A stretch of DNA of 8,099 nt from JBIOYL01 sp044870185. Lineage in GTDB: Bacteria > Actinomycetota > CALGFH01. Shown in pieces: positions 1-5,955 of this stretch. Each line of letters opens with the position of its first letter. The stretch's first letter is position 1. Under the pieces are notes generated by a model. That model saw only the letters and a list, made by a program, of their open reading frames with translations. It did no database searches and was not told the origin of the DNA. The translations under genes and the position numbers were made by a program. Location of the stretch: assembly GCA_044870185.1 (NCBI GenBank), contig JBIOYL010000181.1:1-8099 (forward strand), read 5' to 3'.

Positions 1-119
1 GGCAGCGATCTCACCAGGTCCCTGACGGGGCCCGGGAGGCGACGGCCGTTGGTGCCAATGGGTTCACGCATGGAGGTGGCGGGCCGAATGGGGTCGGATT
101 CGCTGCGTGAAAATCGGCG

Positions 120-398
120 CTAACGTGTCGCTTCGACCTTCACGTCGGAGAGCAGGACGGCCGTTTCCTGCCGGAGCACGTCGGGGATGGAAGCAATCCT
201 GCGCCAAGTGGTAGAGGTCGTTGAACACGCAGCCGGCGACCGCCAGGTGGAGCAGGTGACCGCCTGTGAGCGGTTGGGCTTGGATCTGGATGCCGTCTGC
301 CCGGTGGTGTTGCAGGACGATCTCCGAGAGGGGACGGCGTGCTCGGCGGCGCGGTCCGCCGGGACCGAGCGGATCTGGACGTCGTAGCTTCCCGCCAC
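120..398 (-). pseudogene. OsmC-family protein, frameshifted and internally deleted
   Basis: OsmC/Ohr-family proteins are small thiol-dependent peroxide-handling or related cytoplasmic proteins. The pieces lie in two frames. A GTG at 398 follows a GGAG site about 6 bases away and reads AGSYDVQIRSVP. After a C-run near 330-333 the frame changes and reads EIVLQHH, then GGHLLHLAVAGCVFNDLY, the family's central helix with its conserved cysteine. Near 198-205 the sequence returns to the first frame and gives IASIPDVLRQETAVLLSD, then the stop at 120, matching the usual OsmC C-terminus (VDRIAEIPxxLR-type). The part normally found between the central helix and this C-terminus, which I judge to be a few dozen residues, is absent. 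The first frameshift is repaired by adding one C; the second looks like a true deletion. Family assignment is from remembered patterns, not a search. Confidence 0.55.
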
Positions 399-607
399 GG
401 GCCTCTCCCTCCCCTGACTGCGGGACCCGCTGACCTCGGCTGCCCGATCCCCCGCGAGGCGGTAGACATCAGCAACGGAACCTATCCTGGGCCATCGCTC
501 CTGGCCACAGCGATTTGCGACTGCCGGCACCGGCCCGGCTGGCGAGCCGGATCGAAGTCGACAAGGCAAGCGGGTTCCGGAGCCACAGGACACCCTTGGA
601 GCAGTCG
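399..607. promoter_or_regulatory. Divergent intergenic region with short inverted repeats
   Basis: This region separates the OsmC remnant (minus) from the hydrolase remnant (plus). It must hold the promoters of both if they were ever expressed. Visible structures are a 6-bp inverted repeat at 494-499/509-514 (ATCGCT/AGCGAT) and another at 535-540/545-550 (CCGGCT/AGCCGG). A minus-strand -10-like TAGGTT lies at 480-485 but has no convincing -35 box. No gene is seen. These are weak signals. Confidence 0.2.
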
Positions 608-1293
608 ATGCGCACCCTGGTCTTCGTCCACGGCCGCAACCAGCAGGGTCGCGAACCCGACGCGTTGCGGCGGCGGTGGGCCGCCGGCCTGAACAAGGGA
701 CTGACGGCAGCCAGCCGAGACCCGTTGAACACCGCCGCGATCCAGGCGATCAGGTTCCCGTTCTACGGCGACGTGCTGTGGGCCGCGGTGGTGCAAGCCA
801 GGGCCGCGGTCCCCGACGCCGCCGCCCTGGACGCCGTGCAGCAAGTCGATCCTGGGCTACCCGACGCGGTCAACCGCCGCCAGGTCGCCGTGCTGCAGGC
901 CATGGCCCACGAGCTGGGCCTGCAACCCGCCGTGGCGCCGGAGGCGGCGTTCGGGGTTCCCACCTCGGCGCTGCTGCGCGGCCTGCTGGAATGGGTGGCC
1001 AACCATTCCGGCGTGGACGAAGCCGTCATCCGAGGCTTCTTGCGCGACGTCTCGGCCTACCTGGAGCTGCCCGGCTGCCGCGCTGCGGTGGAGGACGTGG
1101 TGCGCCCGGCGCTGCTCGCCGGCGGCGACGGCGTGCTGGTTGGCCACAGTCTTGGCGGGGTGGTCTGCGCCAGCAGCTCGCCGTCGCCAACCCCCGTTCC
1201 TACGAACACTCCATCGAGCACTACCTCGCCCATCCCGAGGTCGCCACGATCATCGCCGACGCCCTGGACGGAACGGCCTGGCCTCGGGGGTGA
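608..1293 (+). pseudogene. Alpha/beta-hydrolase, internal deletion with frame change
   Basis: The ATG at 608 follows a GGAG at 598-601 with six-base spacing. The N-terminus TLVFVHGRNQQG is the beta-strand and oxyanion-loop HG motif of alpha/beta-hydrolases. The nucleophile elbow GHSLGGVV puts the serine at residue 181 (codon 1148-1150). Directly after it (about 1166-1185) the coding signal moves to another frame, which reads NPRSYEHSIEHYLAHPEVA and stops at 1293; this resembles the C-terminal end of the same family. The segment that would carry the catalytic acid is missing, and I judge the gap to be many tens of residues. The original frame stays open far beyond but reads as antisense of the TIR gene. 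The gene is tail-to-tail with the TIR gene. An internal deletion or an assembly collapse fits best, and the protein as written would be inactive. Confidence 0.65.
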
Positions 1294-1441
1294 GGCACCG
1301 ATCCATGACATCCCCCCAGGACGGACGCCTGCATGCTGTCTGCGCAGCTCAGATCGGCGGCGGAGCTTCGCAGTCCTGCCTGGAATGCTGTCGTGGTCGC
1401 GCAGCATGGGTTGCTGGGGGACGAGGGAATGGACAGCCCGG

Positions 1442-2491
1442 TCAGCACTGTCCCGGTTCAAGGGTGTCGGGGGTGACGCTGATTCTGGCCTTGTCGTCTT
1501 CCAGGATGAGTTGGATGTACCCGACCGGCTTACACCTGACCTCGAAGCCGATCAGCGCGTCGCCGACCGTCCTGGGGCTCACCAGGTTGGGGGTCGGCGC
1601 GTAGCACGTCGCTTTGAACTCCCGCTGACCGACCACAAGAGAGCTGTACCGCCAGTCCCCGTGATACTGATAGTCCGGCGTGGCATTCTCCATGCTGGTG
1701 GCCAGGGACACCTGCCACGTTCCCTCGTGCGCACGCCAGCGGGCGCTTTTCACCCTGAACAGCAGCGAACCGTTCGGGAGCTTCTCCTCGCCGGTCGGGT
1801 CGTTGCCGAGCGCAATCGGACTCCAGCCCGCCCGTCGGCGGCGCGCAGGACGCGATCCGTTCTCCGAGCCACCCTGCCCGCCGGTGCCCGATCCCCTCCC
1901 GGTGCCCGATCCCCTCCCGGGGCCCGGCCCCCACCACCACGCTGCCGCACCCACCACCATCAGCGCGACCGCCGCCGCAGCGGCAACCACCCAGCGGCGG
2001 CTCCGCTTGGCCGGCACCGCCGGCTCGCCGCGCAGCGAGCGCACCAGGCCGTCGACGTCCTGGTGCCAGGTCTCGTCGTGCAGCACCACGGCCTGCCGCT
2101 GGGCCAGCCCCTGGAGCGCAGCGGGCAGGTCGATGGCCGCCGGCAAGGCTGCACCGCCGACCAGGACCGGGACGACACGGACATTGCGGTGCAGCGCCCT
2201 GGCCAGCTCCAGGCGCACGTAGTCGTCGGCTTCGAACAGGCGGGGGGCGCCCTGCGGGGTTGCCGCGGTCAGCCAGCCCGGGCCGATGACCGCCAGGACC
2301 GCGTCACAGGCGTCCAGGGCGCGATCGATCGCCACCGTGTAGTCCTGGCCGGGGGCAATGGCGGTCACGTCCTGGAACACGCTCTTGGCGCCCAGGCGCT
2401 GGCGGAGCGCGTCGGTCAGGCGCCCGGCATACCCTCCGACATCACCACGCCGGTAGCTCAGGAAGATCTGCACCGCACGCCCATAGCTCAT
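1442..2491 (-). CDS. Membrane-anchored TIR-domain protein with extracytoplasmic C-terminal domain
   Basis: The product is 349 aa. Residues 7-150 form a bacterial TIR domain: FLSYRRGD at 10-17, VFQD at 38-41, CDAVLAVIGPGW at 62-73, then DYVRLELARAL. E95 there is the likely NADase catalytic glutamate by family analogy. Bacterial TIR domains commonly cleave NAD+ or make cyclic ADP-ribose signals, but this one is untested. A basic stretch (KRSRR) precedes one hydrophobic helix at 167-187, predicting a cytoplasmic TIR domain and an outside C-terminus. A Gly/Arg/Ser linker (about 188-215) leads to a predicted beta-rich domain with three cysteines, reminiscent of DUF4352/Ig-like domains. The ATG at 2491 is chosen because the domain begins directly after it and the longer frame adds only unconserved residues. 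The gene is divergent from the DUF4231 gene. Alternative roles are a sensor-effector or a self-killing defence protein. Confidence 0.85.
   Translation of the reverse strand: MSYGRAVQIFLSYRRGDVGGYAGRLTDALRQRLGAKSVFQDVTAIAPGQDYTVAIDRALDACDAVLAVIGPGWLTAATPQGAPRLFEADDYVRLELARALHRNVRVVPVLVGGAALPAAIDLPAALQGLAQRQAVVLHDETWHQDVDGLVRSLRGEPAVPAKRSRRWVVAAAAAVALMVVGAAAWWWGPGPGRGSGTGRGSGTGGQGGSENGSRPARRRRAGWSPIALGNDPTGEEKLPNGSLLFRVKSARWRAHEGTWQVSLATSMENATPDYQYHGDWRYSSLVVGQREFKATCYAPTPNLVSPRTVGDALIGFEVRCKPVGYIQLILEDDKARISVTPDTLEPGQC
1883..1918. repeat. 18-bp tandem repeat in the TIR protein linker
   Basis: Two perfect 18-bp copies (1883-1900 and 1901-1918) are followed by a partial third. On the minus strand they encode the repeated GRGSGT-type hexapeptide just outside the predicted membrane helix. 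The unit is a multiple of three, so changes in copy number would alter only linker length. Confidence 0.85.
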
Positions 2492-2492
2492 C

Positions 2493-2517
2493 CGACCGGC
2501 ACACCGGTCGCCCCCTC
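2493..2517 (-). promoter_or_regulatory. Hairpin between Shine-Dalgarno and start of the TIR gene
   Basis: Read on the minus strand, GAGGGG-type purines at 2511-2517 are followed by a perfect 7-bp inverted repeat (2504-2510/2493-2499, four-base loop) and then, one base later, the ATG at 2491. The unfolded spacing of about 18 bases is too long for a normal ribosome site. If the hairpin folds, it would draw the purine tract close to the start codon. Confidence 0.4.
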
Positions 2518-2579
2518 GCAAGCATGCTATGGCCAGCCGGTTGGCGCAGACAAGCTCGGCTCGAGCTGCTGAACACACC

Positions 2580-2601
2580 GGCCGTGGAGACCTCCACGGC
2601 C
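2580..2601. promoter_or_regulatory. Perfect 10-bp inverted repeat, 2-bp spacer
   Basis: The arms are GGCCGTGGAG (2580-2589) and CTCCACGGCC (2592-2601). The short spacer favours a protein operator or cruciform over an RNA loop. It lies about 90 bp upstream of the TIR start and 175 bp upstream of the DUF4231 start. There is no T-run, so it is not a typical terminator. Confidence 0.5.
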
Positions 2602-2638
2602 CGGCTGCCGTATCGCGAGCTGCTCCGGCTGTGCCGGG

Positions 2639-2690
2639 GAAGCCTCACATCCCAGCTTGGTGATGGGGCCACCAAGCTGGAGGTTGCTTC
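2639..2690. promoter_or_regulatory. Long nested hairpin in the TIR/DUF4231 divergent region
   Basis: The core is a perfect 11-bp inverted repeat, CCAGCTTGGTG (2652-2662) and CACCAAGCTGG (2670-2680), with a seven-base loop. An outer stem, GAAGC (2639-2643) with GCTTC (2686-2690) and a further CCT/AGG pairing across a small bulge, encloses it. It would fold from either strand. It sits 87 bp upstream of the DUF4231 start and could be an operator or a structured leader. Confidence 0.5.
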
Positions 2691-2776
2691 GGTGGTCGGT
2701 GGGCGTTGATGATCGGCCGAGCGACCTGATCCACTGCAGCCGGCACTTCCGGCAGCAGCGACCGGAAGGGAACGAA

Positions 2777-3259
2777 ATGGCACGTCGCGAGGACGGACCA
2801 GGACCGACGCGACCAATCGAGGCCGTGCCCGCTCCCGCCCCGGAGGACCCGACCTGGGAGCGGTTGGAGGACCAGATCGGCTGGTACGACCGCAAGAGCG
2901 CCGACAGCCAGCGCCGCTACAAGTGGCTGAAGCTGCTCGAGCTCGCGGTTGCCGCGGCGCTGCCGGTCGTGGCCGCCCTGCACAGCCCCATCTGGGTGAC
3001 CGGCGGCCTGGCCGCGGTGATCGTCGTCCTGGAGGGCGTCCAGCACCTGTACCAATTTCAGGAGCACTGGATCACCTACCGCTCAACGGCCGAGGCGCTG
3101 AAGCACGAGCGCTACCTGTACCTGGCCGAGGCCGGACCGTACATGAGCAAGGATCGGCATGGCCAGCTGGCGGAGCGGATCGAGGGTCTGATCTCCCAGG
3201 AGCACGCCAAGTGGACCGCCAGCCACCAGGAGCCCCGTGCTCGTTCAGAGGAACGATAG
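2777..3259 (+). CDS. DUF4231 / SLATT-like two-transmembrane protein
   Basis: The product is 160 aa. The ATG at 2777 is preceded by GGAAGGG (2764-2770) at six-base spacing; longer in-frame starts lack such a site and add unlikely residues. A Pro-rich N-terminus (1-25) is followed by an amphipathic helix with the WYDRKS segment (36-41), two hydrophobic segments at about 51-68 and 72-91, then the hallmark W98-x-x-Y101-R102-x-x-x-E106-A-L-K109-x-E111 region and a charged helical C-terminus. This layout matches DUF4231, a family related to the SLATT 2TM proteins proposed as membrane effectors in nucleotide-signalled bacterial conflict systems (Burroughs, Aravind and colleagues). Enzyme motifs are absent. 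Its divergent arrangement with a TIR gene suggests, but does not prove, a functional pair. Confidence 0.75.
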   Translation: MARREDGPGPTRPIEAVPAPAPEDPTWERLEDQIGWYDRKSADSQRRYKWLKLLELAVAAALPVVAALHSPIWVTGGLAAVIVVLEGVQHLYQFQEHWITYRSTAEALKHERYLYLAEAGPYMSKDRHGQLAERIEGLISQEHAKWTASHQEPRARSEER

Positions 3260-3372
3260 GCCCGCATGGCCGGGCTGCGGCGCAGCACGGCATTGCCCTC
3301 CGCGGTAACCGGGGCAGGCTTGAGATTGCCGCCGACGGCGGCACGGGCCAAAAGGGTTGCCAGGCAGATCAA

Positions 3373-3422
3373 GCAAAGCAAGCAGCCCAGGCCGCTGGGC
3401 CTGGGCTTTTGGTGCGCGCCGC
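3373..3422. repeat. Copy 1 of a tRNA-Arg 3'-flank repeat, with hairpin
   Basis: This segment aligns with 4867-4915 at about 45 of 50 positions, with one gap. It contains the terminator-like hairpin and ends with GCGCCGC, the sequence that at 4909-4915 forms the 3' acceptor strand of tRNA-Arg. No tRNA follows here. A further short match (3431-3445 with 5015-5029, 14 of 15) suggests that the far flank was duplicated too. Confidence 0.65.
3384..3410 (+). terminator. Intrinsic terminator downstream of the DUF4231 gene
   Basis: A perfect 10-bp stem (3384-3393/3398-3407, loop GCTG) runs into TTTT (3407-3410). It lies about 125 bp past the DUF4231 stop and is correctly oriented to end that transcript. 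Confidence 0.6.
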
Positions 3423-3555
3423 CTGGCCGGCTTGGGCCTCCTGGAGCGGCCCTGGTGCGTGACCAGGCGAGCAGGTCGACGTACCAAGGCAGGACGGAGC
3501 ACCGCTTGTGATCCTCGGTCGGCCGTTGTCCAGCCGGGCGGCGACGACCGGTCGG

Positions 3556-3990
3556 CTACGACAGGGTGGTGAGCAGCGCCAGACCGGGGGCCTCACGGAA
3601 CACGCTGTCGTGGGCGACCAGGGGAACGCCAAGCCACAGCGCCGTCGCCGCGATCCAGCGGTCCGCCTCGTGCACGCGCTGGCTCAGCGCATGGCCACGG
3701 CGGGCGCAGGCGTCCCGCAGCTCCACGTAGGCGTTGGTGAGCCCAGGCCCGGGCCAGACGATCTCGGCGCTGGCCAGCCGCCCGTCCAGGCGACGAAGGC
3801 GCGACGCTCCCTATCCAGCCCGCCGGGCGCCGTAGCGCAACTCGGCCACCGTCACGAAGGAGATGAAGACCGCGCGCCCGACCAGGAACGGCTGGTAGGA
3901 CGCGGCAAGGAGCGCACGGACCTTGAGGAGGTCGGCACCGAAGACGTTGGTGTCGACGACGACGGGGCCACCGGGGTCGCGGGAGGTCAC
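3556..3990 (-). pseudogene. VapC-like PIN-domain toxin with in-frame amber codon
   Basis: The GTG at 3990 overlaps the antitoxin stop (GTGA), so translation is coupled. The frame is 144 sense or readthrough positions long, normal for VapC, and keeps all PIN acidic positions: D13 (VVVDTNVF), E50 (VTVAELRYGARRAG), D110 (HEADRWIAATA) and D128 (VPLVAHD). VapC-type PIN proteins are Mg-dependent ribonucleases inhibited by the partner antitoxin. Codon 60 (3813-3811) is TAG, just after ARRAG, where family members typically carry tryptophan (AGWG); a TGG-to-TAG change explains it. The frame continues intact on the far side with no indel, which suggests a recent nonsense mutation or a base error. As written, only a 59-residue fragment lacking two acidic residues would be made. 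Confidence 0.75.
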
Positions 3991-4166
3991 GCCTGGGTGA
4001 TCGCCGCCCAGAACGCCTCGGCCTCTTCGTCGGACAGCTCCTCGATGACCATGTCCTCGTAGGGCGGGAACGGTCGGCCACGGGCCAGCAGCTCCTGCGG
4101 AGCAACCTCCAGCGACGCCCCAGGCGCCTGCCTGCGTCCTTCGTCGTCTGCGCGCTCGACCGACAT
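3987..4166 (-). CDS. Antitoxin of VapBC-type module
   Basis: The product is 59 aa. The ATG at 4166 has a GGAGG site about five bases upstream. Its stop overlaps the PIN gene by 4 bp, the usual antitoxin-first order. The C-terminal half is acidic with a likely helix (VIEELSDEEAEAFWAAITQA), the kind of segment that binds the PIN active-site groove. The N-terminal DNA-binding part is short and I cannot assign it to a fold such as RHH, AbrB or Phd. The call rests mainly on position, size and coupling. With the toxin truncated, the antitoxin may be under no selection. Confidence 0.65.
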   Translation of the reverse strand: MSVERADDEGRRQAPGASLEVAPQELLARGRPFPPYEDMVIEELSDEEAEAFWAAITQA

Positions 4167-4167
4167 G

Positions 4168-4278
4168 TCACCTCCGCAACGGGTACTGCGCCACATAGTC
4201 CTCGCCGCCGCTGACGGCGAGCAGCGCCCAGCGTCTCGCAGACCCCAGCGACCCCGTCCAGTCTCCGCCCTTGGTGGA
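4168..4278 (-). other. Possible C-terminal coding remnant coupled to the antitoxin
   Basis: On the minus strand an open stretch ends ALLAVSGGEDYVAQYPLRR and stops one base before the antitoxin ATG. It looks protein-like and is positioned as an upstream operon member. It is preceded in frame by TGA (4281-4279). Four codons before that is an ATG with GGAGGG in front, so a TGG-to-TGA change could have split a small gene of about 41 codons. Another frame is also open across 4168-4459. I do not recognise a family. Confidence 0.25.
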
Positions 4279-4281
4279 TCA

Positions 4282-4866
4282 ACCAGCCTGCATACGAACC
4301 CTCCACGCTCTGCGGAATGAGGAGCAGAGGAATAACCAGGGATGACCGGCAAGGCGAGCGGTATCCCTCCAGCCGAAGGCTGCCTACCGAGGTGCTTGCC
4401 GGAGGGTAGTCGTACAGGTCGAGTCGGAGAATCGTCCGGTGTTGCGATGCCGAGAACTATCAGTCCAGCACGGCGAAGGTGACAGATAGGGCGATCGGAA
4501 CGCAGCGCCTGAGTTCTCGAGCCAGCAAAAGCGCTGGTGGACCGATTCGGCGGCACCCTCGCCGCCCGGCCGGTGTGGCTGTTCTCGAGCGGCCCAGTCG
4601 CGATCCTTCCAGGAAGATGGTCCAGAAGATGGGAGAAGATCCTGTCGATGTCGCGCAGATCCTCGCGGCGACGAAGGCCCAAGACCATCGGGTGTTCGCC
4701 GGGAAGATCGCAGGAAGAATCTGAGCTTCCCCTCGCCAGCAGCGCTGGTTGATCGCCCCGGTTCTTGGAGTTCGTCGCGGCCCGGGTGCTGCCGGATCAC
4801 CTGCCAAGCTCTGCTGGTCGGTCCGTGCAAGGGCAAACAACGGCCAGGGAATGACCGGCGTCGCCG
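4282..4866. other. Stretch without a confident gene
   Basis: About 585 bases between the VapBC-type module and the tRNA-Arg repeat. Several frames are open on both strands, which is expected at this GC content, but none combines a ribosome site, consistent codon use and a recognisable motif. Minus-strand fragments such as RTILRLDLYDYPPAS (near 4440-4395) look faintly protein-like and may be decayed coding DNA. No RNA gene or large repeat was found. Confidence 0.4.
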
Positions 4867-4915
4867 GCAACGCAAGCGCCCCAGGCCGCTGGCCTGGGCT
4901 TTTGCTGCGCGCCGC
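4867..4915. repeat. Copy 2 of the tRNA-Arg 3'-flank repeat, with hairpin
   Basis: This is the partner of 3373-3422. It holds an 8-bp stem (4880-4887/4891-4898, loop GCT) with TTTT at 4900-4903 on the plus strand, and runs into the 3' acceptor strand of tRNA-Arg. It probably serves as the end of the tRNA transcript, although the T-run lies on the opposite strand from the tRNA. Confidence 0.6.
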
Positions 4916-4980
4916 GAGGGATTCGAACCCCCAACCTTCTGATCCGTAGTCAGATGCTCTGTCCGTTGAGCTAGCGGCGC
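4908..4980 (-). tRNA. tRNA-Arg (anticodon ACG)
   Basis: The full cloverleaf is visible on the minus strand: acceptor GCGCCGC/GCGGCGC, D-arm GCTC/GAGC, anticodon stem TCTGA/TCAGA around loop CTACGGA (anticodon ACG), T-arm with GGTTCGAATC and discriminator G. It is 73 nt long and CCA is not encoded. A34 is normally converted to inosine by TadA so that CGU, CGC and CGA are read. Confidence 0.95.
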
Positions 4981-5192
4981 TGGCGATCCGGCCCGTGAAC
5001 CGCCGGTTCGCTGCCTTGGGTCTCCTGGAACCTGGCGCGCCGCTCTGGGGCATCCGACTACGCCAGGGATCCGGAAGGGCGGACGCCAGGGTAGCGGATC
5101 TCGTCGGTTCCTTCGAGCGACATCTGCGGCCCGCCACACGTTCTCATCGAACAGGGGCGAGCTGGACGAAGCGGCGCTGGCGACCACGCCGG

Positions 5193-5495
5193 TCAGTGCG
5201 TGGCGTTGCGCCGATGGTAGGTATGGGCGTCCGCCCGCACGCGCTCGGCGACCCGGCGCACGTGCGCGGCCAACCCGCGGTAGTGGTCGGCGTCGAGTCC
5301 GCCGCGGGCGGCCAGGTCGCTGTGGATCTGCGCCATGGCTTCGGCCACCCGCGCGAGCTGATCGGCCGCCTCCGCGAGCTCCTCGCCCACCACCCTGGAC
5401 CGTTTCCGGGCCCGGGTGAGCCGGGTGGCGCTGTCGCCCGGCCGCTCGGCATGAGCCGGGTGCGGCTCGGAACGCTTCGTGGAATCCACTGCCAT
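5193..5495 (-). CDS. Small helical hypothetical protein
   Basis: The product is 100 aa. The ATG at 5495 has GGAG five bases upstream, which fixes the start. The N-terminal 30 residues are polar and likely disordered. From about residue 33 (VVGEELAEAADQLARVAEAM) it is an amphipathic helix, followed by DADHYRGLAAHVRRVAERVR, probably a second helix, so a helical hairpin or coiled coil is expected. There is no signal peptide, membrane segment or catalytic motif. I do not recognise the family. It stands alone, 260 bp past tRNA-Ser on the same strand, with its own possible promoter. Confidence 0.7.
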   Translation of the reverse strand: MAVDSTKRSEPHPAHAERPGDSATRLTRARKRSRVVGEELAEAADQLARVAEAMAQIHSDLAARGGLDADHYRGLAAHVRRVAERVRADAHTYHRRNATH

Positions 5496-5535
5496 CCTTG
5501 CTCCGCTCGCAGCCTAAACGCGGCGTGTCCGATGG

Positions 5536-5565
5536 TCCCTACAGGGAAAGGCTCCGTGCTGCCAA
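5536..5565 (-). promoter_or_regulatory. Possible promoter with overlapping palindrome
   Basis: TTGGCA (5565-5560), an 18-base spacer and TAGGGA (5541-5536) lie about 40 bp upstream of the small helical gene. The -10 sits in a near-palindrome, TCCCTACAGGGA (5536-5547), which could be an operator. Otherwise 5496-5755 shows only a 6-bp GGCAGC/GCTGCC hairpin near 5610-5630. Confidence 0.3.
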
Positions 5566-5755
5566 GGGGCGAAGGCATGCACCGGCAGGCCGGTTGCGCC
5601 GGTGACAGCCTTGCGGCAGCACGAGACCGCTGCCTTGCGGAGGAGTTGGTACCCCGGCGGCGCGCACTCACACATTTCTCAGGAACGGCGCCGAGACCGG
5701 CGGGGCCAGCGGGCCGCTGCTCGGTGCGGATGGGCATCCGTGGGGCGGCGGCGCC

Positions 5756-5849
5756 TGGCGGAGGCAGTGCGATTCGAACGCACGATGGGGTATCAGCCCC
5801 AAACCCGCTTAGCAGGCGGGCGCCATAGACCAGACTAGGCGATGCCTCC
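5756..5849 (-). tRNA. tRNA-Ser (anticodon GCT)
   Basis: A class II tRNA: acceptor GGAGGCA/TGCCTCC, anticodon stem-loop with loop CTGCTAA (anticodon GCT, reading AGC/AGU), long variable arm with GGGG/CCCC stem, and T-arm GTGCGTTCGAATCGCAC. Discriminator G (5759) is followed by an encoded CCA (5758-5756), unlike the tRNA-Arg nearby. Confidence 0.95.
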
Positions 5850-5892
5850 ACTGTCGCCCAAACCGGCCGGCCTGGGCGGCCTGGGCGGCCAC

Positions 5893-5922
5893 AGTGTAGG
5901 CAACTTCTGGGTGGGCGGCCAA
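5893..5922 (-). promoter_or_regulatory. Promoter of tRNA-Ser
   Basis: -35 TTGGCC (5922-5917), an 18-base spacer and -10 TACACT (5898-5893). Transcription would begin near 5886, giving a leader of about 37 bases before the tRNA. Two 9-bp copies of CCTGGGCGG (5871-5888) fall around the start site. Confidence 0.5.
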
Positions 5923-5955
5923 GCGGCGCATGGCCGCCGCGGCGGCCGCTCGGGC

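Noticed and set aside
515..2572. A single open plus-strand frame of 685 codons
   Set aside because: Only 608 to about 1165 resembles a protein (hydrolase). The rest is Pro/Arg/Ser-rich antisense of the TIR gene, so the length is a GC-content artefact after a frame change.
3508..4062. Plus-strand frame of 184 codons
   Set aside because: It is antisense to the PIN toxin and antitoxin, whose overlap, ribosome site and active-site residues are convincing.
4479..4724. Plus-strand frame of 81 codons ending DHRVFAGKIAGRI
   Set aside because: The end looks mildly protein-like, but there is no ribosome site, weak third-position GC and no known motif.
4384..5187. Long minus-strand frame across tRNA-Arg, containing LAQRTEHLTTDQKVGGSNPS
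   Set aside because: That peptide is simply translated tRNA, a well-known false protein; the rest has no ribosome site or motif.
4995..5851. Long frames on both strands over the small helical gene and tRNA-Ser
   Set aside because: They are Arg/Pro/Gly-rich, overlap the tRNA, and conflict with the minus-strand gene at 5193-5495, which has a good start and codon use.
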